Shown here piece by piece: positions 23,701 through 32,803 of a stretch of 64,000 bases of DNA. The stretch is taken from NCBI GenBank assembly GCA_000708835.1, contig DF237310.1, forward strand, positions 1-64,000, given 5' to 3'. A program made the translations under genes and the position numbers. Each line of letters starts with the position of its first letter. The first letter of the stretch is position 1. The notes beneath the pieces were generated by a model that worked only from the letters and a program-made list of their open reading frames with translations, did not search any database and was not told the origin of the DNA. The DNA is from Klebsormidium nitens. Lineage: Eukaryota; Streptophyta; Klebsormidiophyceae; Klebsormidiales; Klebsormidiaceae.

Positions 23701-26700
23701 CCTTGTACATCTCCATGGGCTTGAGCGCGTATCGCTCCTTCACGAGCGCCAGCGGGTTGCTCTTCTCCTTTTCGAACGGCGTCGCGAGGTGCGCTGACGT
23801 CAGCTGGCCAACCTCGAACTGGGCGAACTTGTCGACGAAGTCCTGGACCGTCACGAAGCGGTGCGGCTCCTTGCGGTACCAGTATTGCTGCAGAAGGGGG
23901 GGAAGGCCGGCGTTTTGTTGGTGTCTCCGCGAAAATCAGGTTTTCAAACGCTTGGAGCATGTATCCGGATTTGGACCGGACAACCGACCATGGAATGGCA
24001 TCCGACGGCTCAGAGGTATCCGTACCTTAGCTCAAAACTTGGAGAACTAAAATGGCGAAAGACACACCGAGACCTCTGAGAGGTTGCAGCAGGATCGGAA
24101 GCGAGGAACTTATTGTTAGGACCAGACTGGAAGTCACTTTACAAAAGAGGCACGGCTTTGTGGCACCAGTGCTGCGGTGGAGGAAGGAGACAAAGATGTA
24201 ACGGACCCCAACACTTGACATCATAATAATGGGAAGGCCTGTCGAAGCTACCTTGTAGAGTCCTGAATTGTCCTGAAAAGGAAAGTGGATCCTTGCAACG
24301 ACAGTACCAAGAACCGTTGCCTACCTTCGGCACTCTCGTCACACACTTGCGAATCCGTTTGCTTTTCTTCGTGTTCAAGATTTTCAGGTAACCAAATTTC
24401 TCGGGTTCTCAGATACTGGGTTGGCAGAGTTTGAGGATTCTGGGGTTTAAGGGTGCTGACTCACCGCCTGGTCCTTCTTGGAAGTGACCCTAAAATCCTA
24501 AAACCCTAAAAAACACCCTAAAACCTCCTGCACACTCTTCACACAACTGCGGATCCTCAGGGTTCGAGTTTTCCAGGTAAGCAAAAATCGAGTTCCGAGT
24601 TTTTGGGTTAGCAGGGTTTGAGGGTCCTGGGGTTTTAGGATGCTGACTCACCTGCTGGTCCTTCTTGGAGGTGACCTCCTGCAGGAAGTCAGCGACGCCC
24701 TTCCTCCCGGGGATCTTGAACCCGCACAGCTCGAAGAACTCGAGGACGCGCTCGCGGGGGCCAAAGTAGACCACGTGGCCCTCGGACAGCAGGCAGATCT
24801 GCGCACGCAACCAAATTCTTGTCATCTCAAGCGCAGCTCGCCGACGTGTGAAGGCAGTAACAAGCGCGTCTATGTCGAGACTCTATGCCTTGTTCTTTGA
24901 GGTATCGCAAATAGATTGCCCGACAGACCTCCTGGGAAAACTTGGGTTTGAAGAGGATGTGAGCGAAGAAACGTGTACCAGACTTTCGGCGCACTCAAGC
25001 GTCGGATGAAGCTCAGTCGCTTCTGGCAACGTCTCAACGGTCCAACACAAGGTCCTTTCATCCAGACACCCCTCTTGTTGTTTGTGACTCCTGGAAACCC
25101 CTAACCTTTAAAGCTTCATAGCAACCCAGTTCTCTGGAGATTTTTTACGATCCGCTCACGTCGTCAAAAACTTTAAAGACCTCGGAGCGGCATGCAAATG
25201 TTATTCTCGGTTCCAGTTCCTTCTTTCCACAACATACTTCTTCGGCTCCCAATAATCCTCTCATACTCCTGATCTCATACTCATGAAATCCCTACGATTC
25301 ACGGGACCGAAAAAACCGAAAGCGGCTCACGCCAGCGAAGAGCTCGAAGAAACCGAAAGCTGCTCACGTCATCGAAGAGCTCGAAGACCTCGGGCGCGGG
25401 CTGCAGGAGCGCCATGCAGACGGTGGTCTCCAGGATGTGGCAGTAGCGCTGCAGGCTCTGCACGATCTCAAAGGTCGTGCTGCTGTCCAGCCCCGTCGAG
25501 ATTTCGTCCATAAAGTGCACGTTCATCGGGCCAACCAGCATCTCGCCTGCAAGTAAGCGGGTTTATATAGAGGTTAAAAGGTGGTTACGGATTGAGTGAG
25601 GAGTGAGTCCCAGGTTAAGAAGAGCCTAATAGCGCGAAACCTGTCCAGCCCCGTCGATGCCTCTTCCATGAAGTGCACGTTCATCGGGCCCACCAGCATC
25701 TCGCCTGCAAGTAAGCGGGTTTATATAGAGGTTAAAAGGTGGTTACGGGTTGGCTGAAGGGTGAGTCCGGGGCTAAGAAGAGACTAAGTTCGCTCAAGTG
25801 TCCAGCAGCTCCGTCCAGACCTCGTGGCTGAAACGCACGTACATGGGGCCATCAGTATCTCGCCTGGTCCGGAGCGAGATTAGGAGCGAAATTAAGCCTT
25901 TCATACGTAAGGTACGTACTTGGACATTCATAACCGATGCCAGGTCTCGAGACAAGAACACGGAGAAAGGGCGAAGCGAAATAAGTCTCAACAGAGCGAT
26001 TATTAAAGACAGCAGCCAGCAACAATGCCCCACAGGGCTCCTCTTCTCTGTCTGGCTCGAGCACGCGTCCCGTCAAAGCTGAAGCAACAACTTTCGGCTT
26101 GATGATCCCCGCAACTCCTCGCAAAGCGCCATTCGTTTATTCCAGGCCAAGTTCGACAATCGTCCTCTTGACCGTCCCCGCCAAAGCGCTAGCATATCTT
26201 TTCAAGCGCTGCCCGAGACACCGAGTCCAACCAGCAGGGCCCACAAGCTCACCTGTGGTGACGCGCTTCTTCTGCCCGCCCGAAATACCGCGCAGCATCT
26301 CGTTCCCCACGATTGTATCCGCGCACACATCGAGGCCCAGCATCTTGAGGATGTAGTCCGTCATGATGTGGTGCTTGGTGCCTTCCAGCGCGCTCGCCTT
26401 GACGAACGCGTCGATCGCGGGGTCGGGAAGAACCTTCTGCTCCTTCTCGCGCCGCAGCAAGTCGCGCAGCATCTCTGCAGAAGATGAGATCAAGACGTCA
26501 GGGTTTCGGAACTTCCGGGTTGTGAGGTTCGTAAGCTTGACGGCAAGTCCTCCCTTGATGAAGCGCCTTTTACTCCTTCTCGCGTCGCAGCAGGTCGCAC
26601 AGCATCTCTATGAAAACGGCAGAAAGTCAGAAGCAGACCTTCCGAGTTTCTGAGGTTCGGAAACCAGAGCGAATGGTCCATCATAGTGGTCCTCTGTGCT

Positions 26701-29700
26701 GTCGAGCGCCTTTGGAAAGGCGGCGGATGCACCGACAGAAGACGAACTTTTGATTCGCACGCAGCATCTCTGTTGGGGGTGACGGCATCCTCGGTTGTTA
26801 TATTGGGATGACTGTACAGGTCTCAGGCTGGACAGAACCTGAGGTGATTCTCAGGGCTGTCAAAGCGGCTGGAAATCCCGTAGACGTGCACAAGAATTGT
26901 GACATCTGAAACAGATTCCAATTCTTCAGGTTTATACCAAGTCAGTCGCTCCCTTACGACTATGTTATCAGCCGAGGTTCAGGACCTGTCACTTCGTGCC
27001 AACAATTAAGGCATCCCCTACTTTTGGAAATGAATACGAAGCATGCTGGAATTCGTTACTCACTTTCTCTGGCCCCTGCGCCCTGGATGCGCGCCGAAAA
27101 GTCGAACGTCTCACGAACGGTCAGCTCTCCAATGTGCGTGTCCGTCTGGGCGACGTAGCTCGCGGTGCGCCGCGCCACAAACTCGTCGAACGTGTGCCCG
27201 TTGTACGTCACAGATCCGGTCGATGTCACGCCGCTGCAGAAATTGGAACCTTACTATCAACACGGAGACCTGGAATTTTTCCATCCCAAAAGCATCGGCA
27301 ACATCTGAAGTTCTCCGTTCTCGACAGGTTTCTTAACAGAGTGCTCAGCATGATGTTCTAGACCCTTTTCATATGAGCGGCTCCCCAACGGGGCAACAGC
27401 AGATTGCAGACTACGTAGCTTTCGCCAATGAGAGCACCGACCAGGCGTCGTCAGCAGCGCTATGAAGCAGAACTTCCACTTTTTACCCTTTTCAGTTAGC
27501 CCCAGAAAGATAATCTTTATGACCACTTTCGGGCCCTTTCAAACCTCTTGAGCGAAGGTAAAGAGCTCCAGCTCATCCCATGATGCTCTTACAGAGCACC
27601 AACAGCAGTGGAGCTCTTTCCAACTGCAGCCTGGATCTTACTTGATTCTCTCTCGCACACTTCCTTCATTTGAAAAGCGAGGGCAGAAAATTCTCACCCC
27701 GCGAGGCGGCCCGAAAGCGCCAGCAGCAGTGTGGTCTTGCCGCAGCCTGGGGGGCCCAGGAGGAGCGTCATACGGCCTGGCTTGACGACCCCGCTCACGT
27801 TCTTGAGCACGGGGAAGGGCTCCTTCTTCGTCAGGTTTGCGCCACACATGCCCAGGACGCCCTGAGGATATCAGGAGACCAGTAAGTAACTTGCAACGGC
27901 TGCTTGACGAGACGGCGTTTGGAGGGTTTGTGCTCGATATTGATCCTCGCGAGATGATACTCCGAGCTCGGAAAGCAAGCCAGTTTTGCGCCACAGTTAC
28001 AAAGAGGGTATTGAAGAAAAGTACATGAGAGCTGATGGAGAGAAAGCTGCTCTGGGCAGTGAACATTTGATCTGAACACTAGGTAGAAAAGGCTCTTGTT
28101 GGTTCTATGCAACAGCTCATGTTAAGCGGCCCACTTCGAGCAGAGGCCTGACATAGGACGGACTCTGGAATCCGAAAAACCCTCAGAAGAGGACATGATG
28201 GGTAGAGACAAGACATGACAGGACTTCTCAAGCATATACAAAGTTCTGGCTGAGAATGGTGGATTAGAATGTAAGAATAAGCTTGACTCAAACGCTCGTG
28301 ACACACTTGCAAGCGACGACACGACCAGCTTCAACGAGCGGCACTCCAAAACTCTCTTATATTTAATCAAGCAACAGCCTGCTAGAAGGGCGACGCCCAT
28401 CAGAAGAAGCAACAGCGAGACCAATACGACGAGTTGCTCACGTCAAAAAAGCTGATGACGGAGTTGGGCAGTGTGGGCAGATTGTTAGCGCCCATGAGCA
28501 CTTTGGCGTCCACCGTCAGATTCTGGAAGCGGACTTCCACCGAGGGCTGGGGGATGCCAACCCTGCATCAAAATTCACACCACCAAAAGCATGAGTCCCG
28601 ACTTTTGACTTGGGGTCGTTTGGGGTTAACTCTCTCTGCTGAGACTTTGTGTTGTATTAGCTCTTTGCTAAGAAGAGTACTGCTGCAAGACACGTTCTGG
28701 AAAGTATGGAGGATTCGACATAGAAATCTGATGGCCTTATTCAAGCACAGTCTACTGCAAGGGTCTCGCTGTAAATCGAGTCAAGGGTCTGACTGAGCAG
28801 TCGCATGGCGCCATGCTAAGTTGACCAAGAAAAAATGGATTGTCAAGGATAGACTTGGTGCGCATACCTGTCAAACCGGTCCCTGAGATTCTGCAGCCAC
28901 ATGTAGCCGGCGCGCTCGACGGCCTTGAGGCGCAACTCCTGGTTGTTGGCGATGTCTTGGATGTCCACCGTCTTGAAGCGGCCTGGGGAGCAGAATAGCA
29001 ATGGTTGGTTAGGTTTCGTCCTTAAGGTTCTGACCGAGGGAAACCTGGTTAAGAAGCTGTTTAGACCCAAGTTATTGGTCATCAGCAATGTCCTGAATGT
29101 TCCAAACTTGAAGCGGCCTGGGAGGGAAAGGATGCGAACGTTCCTTAGGCTCGGATCTAGAATGTTTTGAACGCTGGAAAATTTAGTTAAGAAGCGGGTC
29201 CTATTTAGAACCAGGTTGTCGGCAATGTCCTCGATGATCACCGCCTGGATGGGCGAATCCTAAGAGGCTGGTTAGGCGTTGTTGTTAAGGTTCTGACCAG
29301 AAAGAAACCTGGTTAAGCAGCTGTTCTAGAACCGGGTTATTGTCGGCCTGGACATCCGGATTTTTCGGCGGCCTAGCGGGCGGACACAAGGGCTACCTAG
29401 GCTCGAATCTAAATGGTCTGACCAAGTGGAAACCTGGTTAAAAAGCCATTCAGAACCAGGTTGTTGGCCTGTCCTGGATATTCACGGTTATCGAGCGGCC
29501 TGGGGGGTGCAGTTACGAAGGTTGCTGAGGCTTGGTTTTGAGAGGTTTAACCAGGAGTGAACCTGTTAAGAAGGTGCGGCTCCTGTTTAAAGACAGTTAC
29601 TGGCCAAGTCGCGAATAGAAACCATTTAATAAAGCGGCCTGTCGGGGCAGGGAATCAATCGACGTAAGAACTGACCTAGGACTGAAGGCAATGGAATGCG

Positions 29701-30697
29701 CTATGAAGTTGAAACCGAATTCTCTTCAGCAGTGCTGTCAAAAGGTGGCTCAAGCAAACTACCAACGCAACATTTTTGTCCATTGAAAGAACACCTGGAC
29801 AGCTCTCAGATTGTGCCCTGTCTCTACTACGGAGACCGCATAAGCACAGGCTTAATGTGCGTTTGCCTTGGGACTCATTTCAAAAACCAAAGCTTTCTTG
29901 AGATGGGTTTAGAAACTCTGAACATGGACCATCATCTCCCTCAGATAATAGAGCAAACATCAGCACCCCCGCCGGAAGTGAAACAAGGCCACCTCAGCAT
30001 GTGAGAAGAAAGAACCCATGACTGACCAGAAGACGGCACGAGGTACTTACCCGTCGTCTCGTCCACAGTGAGCGCCTCCGAGGCCTCGTCATAGTGCTCG
30101 AGGACGGACGTTCTTAACCGGATGTTGGTCGGCTGTGACTCCAGCTGGGCCCAGACATGGTCGGCGCCAGACTTGTCTGCAAAGGGGTGGGAGCAACAAA
30201 TCAGTCCTGCGCAAGCTTCAAGTGCATAAATCCCCCGTTCTAGTTTCCTGTAAGCTGTATGCAGGACAAAAACTTGCCTGGCAGCCAACGGACTCAACTC
30301 TCAAGAGTCCGAGCAACAGATGCTAGGTTTTTTGTAAGCAAGCTTTCGTTGATTCATCCGACAGCAGAAGCCTCTTCATCATTTCTACTCGTCCCCCTTT
30401 TTCAACATTCTTCTTGACACATAGTTTAATAGACCAACAAGTCTATTGAACCGGGGGAAATGTTTCTGTGAACTGCTCCTCAAGAACTTGTCCAGACAGA
30501 AGCCTCGACTTCTGCAATCAACACCGTGCACGCTGAAGGCGCAAGTGCGTTGATCATAGCCCACCTTGGGAGAGCTTGCTTGCAGATTGCTCAAAAGGGG
30601 TGACGTTCGGAACCCCTCCATGAGCTGCAAGTCCCCCGATGTGGCTCTTGGGCTTTGTGGTAGGGGCCGAAGCCCCTTCCGGCTTGTTGTCGGCCAT
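11752..30697 (-). CDS. Full-size PDR-type ABCG transporter, 27 exons
   Basis: Plasma-membrane ABC exporter of the pleiotropic drug resistance class; substrate not predictable. Minus-strand exons: 30697-30565, 30176-30051, 28982-28868, 28562-28442, 27861-27698, 27233-27064, 26474-26253, 25546-25368, 24798-24652, 23887-23633, 23203-23054, 22297-21970, 21510-21471, 20367-20135, 19672-19481, 18879-18638, 18148-17947, 17711-17530, 17197-17029, 16401-16065, 15687-15434, 14622-14477, 14103-14081, 13777-13580, 13188-13155, 12598-12450, 11875-11752. They total 4635 nt and 1544 residues, with consistent phases. NBD1: Walker [10 protein letters not shown] (about 201-209), signature GISGGQKKR, Walker [15 protein letters not shown]. 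First membrane domain: exons 11-14. PDR linker [20 protein letters not shown] precedes NBD2: GVSGAGKTT (about 988-996), the degenerate signature [10 protein letters not shown] usual for PDR proteins, and [11 protein letters not shown]. Second membrane domain ends [10 protein letters not shown]. No key residue is missing. Three exons are tiny (40, 23 and 34 nt). Confidence 0.95.
14081..14103 (-). other. 23-nt microexon of the ABCG gene
   Basis: It encodes GVVEIPY plus two bases of a Cys codon and is flanked by GCGCAG and GTAAGA on the coding strand. Skipping it would shift the frame. The encoded EIPY motif is conserved at this point of PDR membrane domain 2, which supports the exon. Exon 25 (13188-13155, 34 nt, encodes [11 protein letters not shown]) and exon 13 (21510-21471, 40 nt, encodes [12 protein letters not shown]) are similarly small. 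Confidence 0.85.
14554..14935 (-). repeat. Tandem copies of ABCG exon 22 acceptor edge (4 copies)
   Basis: The first 65-70 bases of exon 22 and its upstream intron recur with exon ends equivalent to 14622 (real), about 14707, 14807 and 14911, giving periods of 85-104 bp. All share the plus-strand text ACACGGGCTGCACG, TTTGGGCGTTATTCA and GCGCCCATGACTGC. Copies 3 and 4 are closer to the real exon than copy 2, which has lost the GCGCCCATGA block. Confidence 0.9.
15790..16120 (-). repeat. Tandem copies of ABCG exon 20 donor edge (3 copies)
   Basis: The end of exon 20 with its donor (real boundary at 16065) recurs with equivalent boundaries at 15939 and about 15816, a period of about 125 bp. Shared plus-strand text includes AAGTTGCCACGTGGCAGC, CACTCACTGGAA and AAGTCGCCGACCTTC. 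As a side effect the CACGTG G-box core occurs three times in the intron. Confidence 0.9.
16320..16710 (-). repeat. Tandem copies of ABCG exon 20 acceptor edge (3 copies)
   Basis: The exon 20 start, which encodes [20 protein letters not shown], recurs with boundaries equivalent to 16401 (real), 16557 and 16699, periods 156 and 142 bp. The copies still read as [20 protein letters not shown] and [14 protein letters not shown] in the same frame. Both keep an AG just before the copied exon edge. Confidence 0.9.
16728..16785. repeat. Two exact 27-28 bp direct repeats
   Basis: GATCCAACTGAGAACTCAGG plus about eight further matching bases occurs at 16728 and again at 16757, exactly 29 bp apart, inside the intron between ABCG exons 19 and 20. 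The near identity implies a recent slippage event. Confidence 0.85.
17150..17265 (-). repeat. Short copy of ABCG exon 19 acceptor edge
   Basis: GGTTAGCTCGACC and the following CAAAG at 17219-17262 repeat part of exon 19 at 17158-17205. The match is short, so this is a weaker example of the boundary copying seen elsewhere. Confidence 0.5.
18315..18670 (-). repeat. Tandem copies of ABCG exon 16 donor edge (3 copies)
   Basis: Plus-strand text of the type GAAGCACTCACCAACGGA marks the real donor (boundary 18638), with equivalents at about 18487 and 18325, periods 151 and 162 bp. The copies have drifted. The middle one has lost the consensus donor dinucleotide. Confidence 0.7.
18785..19070 (-). 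repeat. Copy of ABCG exon 16 acceptor edge (2 copies)
   Basis: The first 100 or so bases of exon 16 (18788-18880) recur at about 18966-19066. Shared text includes ACGGTGTACTC, GCTCTGCTGCG and GGGGCGACGTCGATCGC. The copy is one of the longer ones in the window. Confidence 0.85.
19109..19560 (-). repeat. Tandem copies of ABCG exon 15 donor edge (3 copies)
   Basis: Real boundary at 19481; equivalents at 19284 and 19113, periods 197 and 171 bp. Shared plus-strand text: GCTCACCTTCTCCTGA, GCGGCAGA and GACGGCGC.ATTGCTC. Both copies keep the AC that reads as a GT donor on the coding strand. Confidence 0.88.
20296..21320 (-). repeat. Tandem copies of ABCG exon 14 acceptor edge (up to 6 copies)
   Basis: The exon 14 start ([14 protein letters not shown], boundary 20367) is copied almost perfectly with boundary 20512 (period 145 bp). 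More diverged copies lie around 20781-20850, 20930-21000, 21107-21190 and 21240-21310. Each starts with the plus-strand motif CTCGTTGGCCGCCAGCG and ends near a CTGG or CTGC that reads as an acceptor AG on the coding strand. The array is interrupted by a 200 bp inverted-repeat element at 20562-20761. Confidence 0.9.
20562..20761. mobile_element. 200-bp MITE-like element with perfect 33-bp terminal inverted repeats
   Basis: Positions 20562-20594 and 20729-20761 are perfect 33-base reverse complements (outer text TCGTGTCAAAACATGTG). The 134-base interior contains a direct repeat ACCGGCCACCAGCCCCCC at 20609 and 20686. I see no open frame for a transposase, so this is a non-autonomous element or fold-back repeat. 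No clear target-site duplication is visible; the flanks TTTTGGCA and GTCAAAA extend the symmetry imperfectly. It sits in the ABCG intron between exons 13 and 14, inside the exon 14 copy array. The perfect arms imply a recent origin. Confidence 0.85.
22257..22505 (-). repeat. Copy of ABCG exon 12 acceptor edge (2 copies)
   Basis: The exon 12 start ([13 protein letters not shown], boundary 22297) recurs with boundary 22488, 191 bp away, with only a few substitutions. The copy reads [14 protein letters not shown] and keeps the CTTTCAG-like acceptor. Confidence 0.92.
22787..23110 (-). repeat. Tandem copies of ABCG exon 11 donor edge (3 copies)
   Basis: Real boundary at 23054; equivalents at 22924 and 22789, periods 130 and 135 bp. 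The nearer copy keeps CACCGTGAGCGCGATGTT and AGACCATGAAGAGGA. The farther copy is more decayed. Confidence 0.9.
24320..24690 (-). repeat. Tandem copy of ABCG exon 9 donor edge (2 copies, perhaps 3)
   Basis: Real boundary at 24652, copy boundary at 24465, period 187 bp. Shared plus-strand text: TGCTGACTCACC, CTGGTCCTTCTTGGA and GTGACC. The intron sequence between the copies, with AACCCTAA-like strings and CTCAGGGTTCGAG, is duplicated too. Confidence 0.85.
25326..25405 (-). repeat. Copy of ABCG exon 8 donor edge (2 copies)
   Basis: GCTCACGCCAGCGAAGAGCT at 25325 repeats the real donor edge GCTCACGTCATCGAAGAGCT at 25363, only 38 bp away. This is the shortest period among the arrays. Confidence 0.85.
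25483..25868 (-). repeat. Tandem copies of ABCG exon 8 acceptor edge (3 copies)
   Basis: Copies start at 25483 (real exon, boundary 25546), 25641 and 25798, periods 158 and 157 bp. Copy 2 is nearly identical over about 110 bp, including intron text TAAGCGGGTTTATATAGAGG. It encodes [16 protein letters not shown] where the real exon has [10 protein letters not shown]. Copy 2 also has an AG before it and a potential donor ACAG|GTTTCG after it, so 25704-25641 could act as a 64-nt pseudo-exon that would shift the frame. Confidence 0.93.
26440..26795 (-). repeat. Tandem copies of ABCG exon 7 acceptor edge (3 copies)
   Basis: The plus-strand text CTCCTTCTCGCGCCGCAGCA through GCGCAGCATCTCTG at 26431-26480 recurs at 26574-26612 with few changes and as a short remnant CGCAGCATCTCTG at 26759. 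The period is about 140-150 bp. Confidence 0.85.
27595..27636 (-). repeat. Decayed copy of ABCG exon 5 segment
   Basis: AGCACCAACAGCAGTGGAGC through CTGCAGCCTGG resembles the exon 5 text AGCGCCAGCAGCAGTGTGG through CCGCAGCCTGG at 27717-27750, which encodes the Walker A region. The similarity is moderate and could be partly chance. Confidence 0.45.
28935..29660 (-). repeat. Tandem copies of ABCG exon 3 acceptor edge (6 copies)
   Basis: The exon 3 start (real boundary 28982; GGTTGTTGGCGATGTC then CTTGAAGCGGCCTGGGG on the plus strand) is followed by copies near 29084-29130, 29212-29270, 29330-29375, 29450-29510 and 29590-29650. Units of about 110-145 bp also contain the intron text AGGTTCTGACC..GGAAACCTGGTTAA. 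Nearly all of the 1.07 kb intron upstream of exon 3 up to about 29660 is built from this unit. Confidence 0.92.
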
Positions 30698-32803
30698 TCG
30701 CTCTCAGAGGTGATTGAAGAAGCTGACTCAAGCTGAGGCCGCAACACGTGGTGGGGGTATAGTGCTCTGTGGAGCAGAGAGGCAGCAATGAATGGTGGGG
30801 ATGGTGAAACGGTTGTAGAGCACAAAGATTGCTAGAGACTGATGAGCCTGTATAGGTTCATCAGGTTCATCAGTTCATCAGACCTATAGACGCAAATTAA
30901 AACAGCTAGGAACAACAAAGCCGACAGATCTCTAGGATATATGTCATGAAGTTGGACCTCTTCTTTCCTTTGTTGGTCAGACTTGCAACTTACAACCCAC
31001 TTTCTTCAGCAAACAATAACAAAGTTTCAATACTGATTTCAAAACAAAGGACACCCACTTTTCAAGCGACTCTGAAAGGGATCAGCGCGAGTGAAAGATC
31101 AGCACGGATTCCTACCACTCTGGCTTTTGTGCTGCCTGTGCAGGAGGACAGCTTAACATCGGAGGCATCAATGTGGCAGAAGGATAATGCAAAATACATT
31201 CATTGAAGCAGAAAGACCACACAAGAAGATACGCGAGGACTGTACAGACATCAGGAAGTGCGCTTTACAAGCAAGCACTGGAGTTCTAAAAGACCAATAA
31301 GTGTGCACTGTGTTCTGAGCTTGTCGGTCAGCCGCATACACAATGTGACTCACCAGCTACTCCACACTTGAGTGCGAGTTGAGATGACCTTTGAAACGAG
31401 GAGACTTTCGACTATGATCTTTCTCTGGGCCGCATTAAGGGCCAGCTACAACCTGCGCTGCAGCTACCACACAATGACACCCAAGGAGAAGAGCGCGTTG
31501 ACAGGCTGCCCTCTAGTCAGTGCCTTCCCGCACTAGTGTCCCGGTAGAAGTCTAAAGGGCATCAGAGACGCCCTTCCACTAGACAATGCAACAAAGCAGC
31601 ATCACGAGTCTTGGCGTCTAAGTTCTACTTCTAAGTTCTAGAGCTGAGGAGATGAATCCGAGGAGCAAGAATTCCGATGTCACGATCAGAGGTTGCCGCT
31701 GCAGAGATAGCACTGTTAGCAGCACCACTGCAGCTACAGATGTCCACAGCTTTTCCGTAGCTTCAAGTAGACTCGGGACTCTAGAGATTAGAGTCAACTC
31801 TGGTGAACTCTGGGCCAATCATGTGGCGGACATTGTTGAAATGTTTGAGCGGCCGAAGTTTCTCAGCTGCGAAAACTCCAGGCTTCATGGTGATGCCATC
31901 GCATCGAGTCGATGTCAGACTACTGTGTTTGTACGAAAATGGCACCACTTTAAAAACCGAAAAGTCTGGGCTCAAATCTGGTAGCAGTCGGGCTTTTGTG
32001 ATCACCTGTTTGCAAACTAATTTTTATAACCCAGAACGGTGTCAGAACAATTGCAGTCTTGCACTATCGACGTCGACGACTTGGAGTCGGACATCGAAGA
32101 TGTTTTCAGTTGCTTCACGAATCACGATGCCATGGCCGATTCGAGAAGGGCCGAGTGTACGTCACTTTTTACGGCCCGCACAATCATAAGGGCGACGCGT
32201 GGCACAAGTGCGTCACCTGAGGTTCTTCGAGTACTTTTAGCCGGGACATTATTACCGGCTGGTAGAAAACAAAGCTTAGCGGACGTCGAGGTCTGGGCTA
32301 CCAGCCGGTAGAAGTACCTAGTACCAGTCCCCGACTTCCCTGGTCAACTTTAGCAATGATTAGATGATTGGCAGACGTCAGTGTCAACGGCGGTCCAATG
32401 CGAAACTGTCAGACAGCCAAATTCGGAGAACCGTCGACGGTGCAACTTGATTGACATCGACGATCTTAAAGAGCTATGAGGTTCGAGCTGATTGCTGGTA
32501 CACCTTCAACTGTTCGATTGCGAATCGACGGCTCTGCAATGCACATCTTCTACGACTTGACATCAAACATTCCATCTAGACGAGTTCGATCTCGCCCTAG
32601 TTGTTGCTGCGCTCCTGCCTCAGGCTAGGGCACATTTGATTCCCCCATCAATATGTCATTCAAATTGACTTCACCTGTGTGGCGGTGACAGGGGAGAAGA
32701 GGCACGAATACAGTATGCTGTAAGAAAAGCAAGTTCTATTGCACTTGCTCATAATTATGAGGGGTGAGCGCAGCGCTCTCTGATCACTTCCCCATCTGGC
32801 AAC
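30698..32803. promoter_or_regulatory. Divergent intergenic region of ABCG and SH2 genes
   Basis: The start codons of the ABCG gene (minus) and the SH2 gene (plus) face away from each other across 2.1 kb, so this stretch should contain both promoters and 5' UTRs. Short open frames at about 31652-31984 and 32039-32311 have no domain or splice support. A TTCATCAG microrepeat lies at 30858-30885 and an inverted repeat at 32253-32310. I could not identify a core promoter motif with confidence. Confidence 0.5.
32253..32310. repeat. 13-bp inverted repeat
   Basis: TACCGGCTGGTAG at 32253-32265 and CTACCAGCCGGTA at 32298-32310 are exact reverse complements with a 32-base spacer. Short flanking GTACTT and AAGTAC strings extend the symmetry. 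It lies in the presumed SH2 gene promoter. Confidence 0.65.

Noticed and set aside
24440-24620. Telomere-like AACCCTAA strings
   Set aside because: Only a few imperfect units lie inside a duplicated intron segment, with no array; not a telomeric repeat.
11752-30697. Two separate half-size ABC transporters instead of one
   Set aside because: Exons 1-27 join in phase into a single frame with the PDR order NBD1-TMD1-NBD2-TMD2, with the typical linker and no stop or start between the halves.
31652-31984. Plus-strand open frame of 110 codons in the ABCG/SH2 intergenic region
   Set aside because: No domain, no splice context and mixed codon use; likely promoter or UTR sequence.
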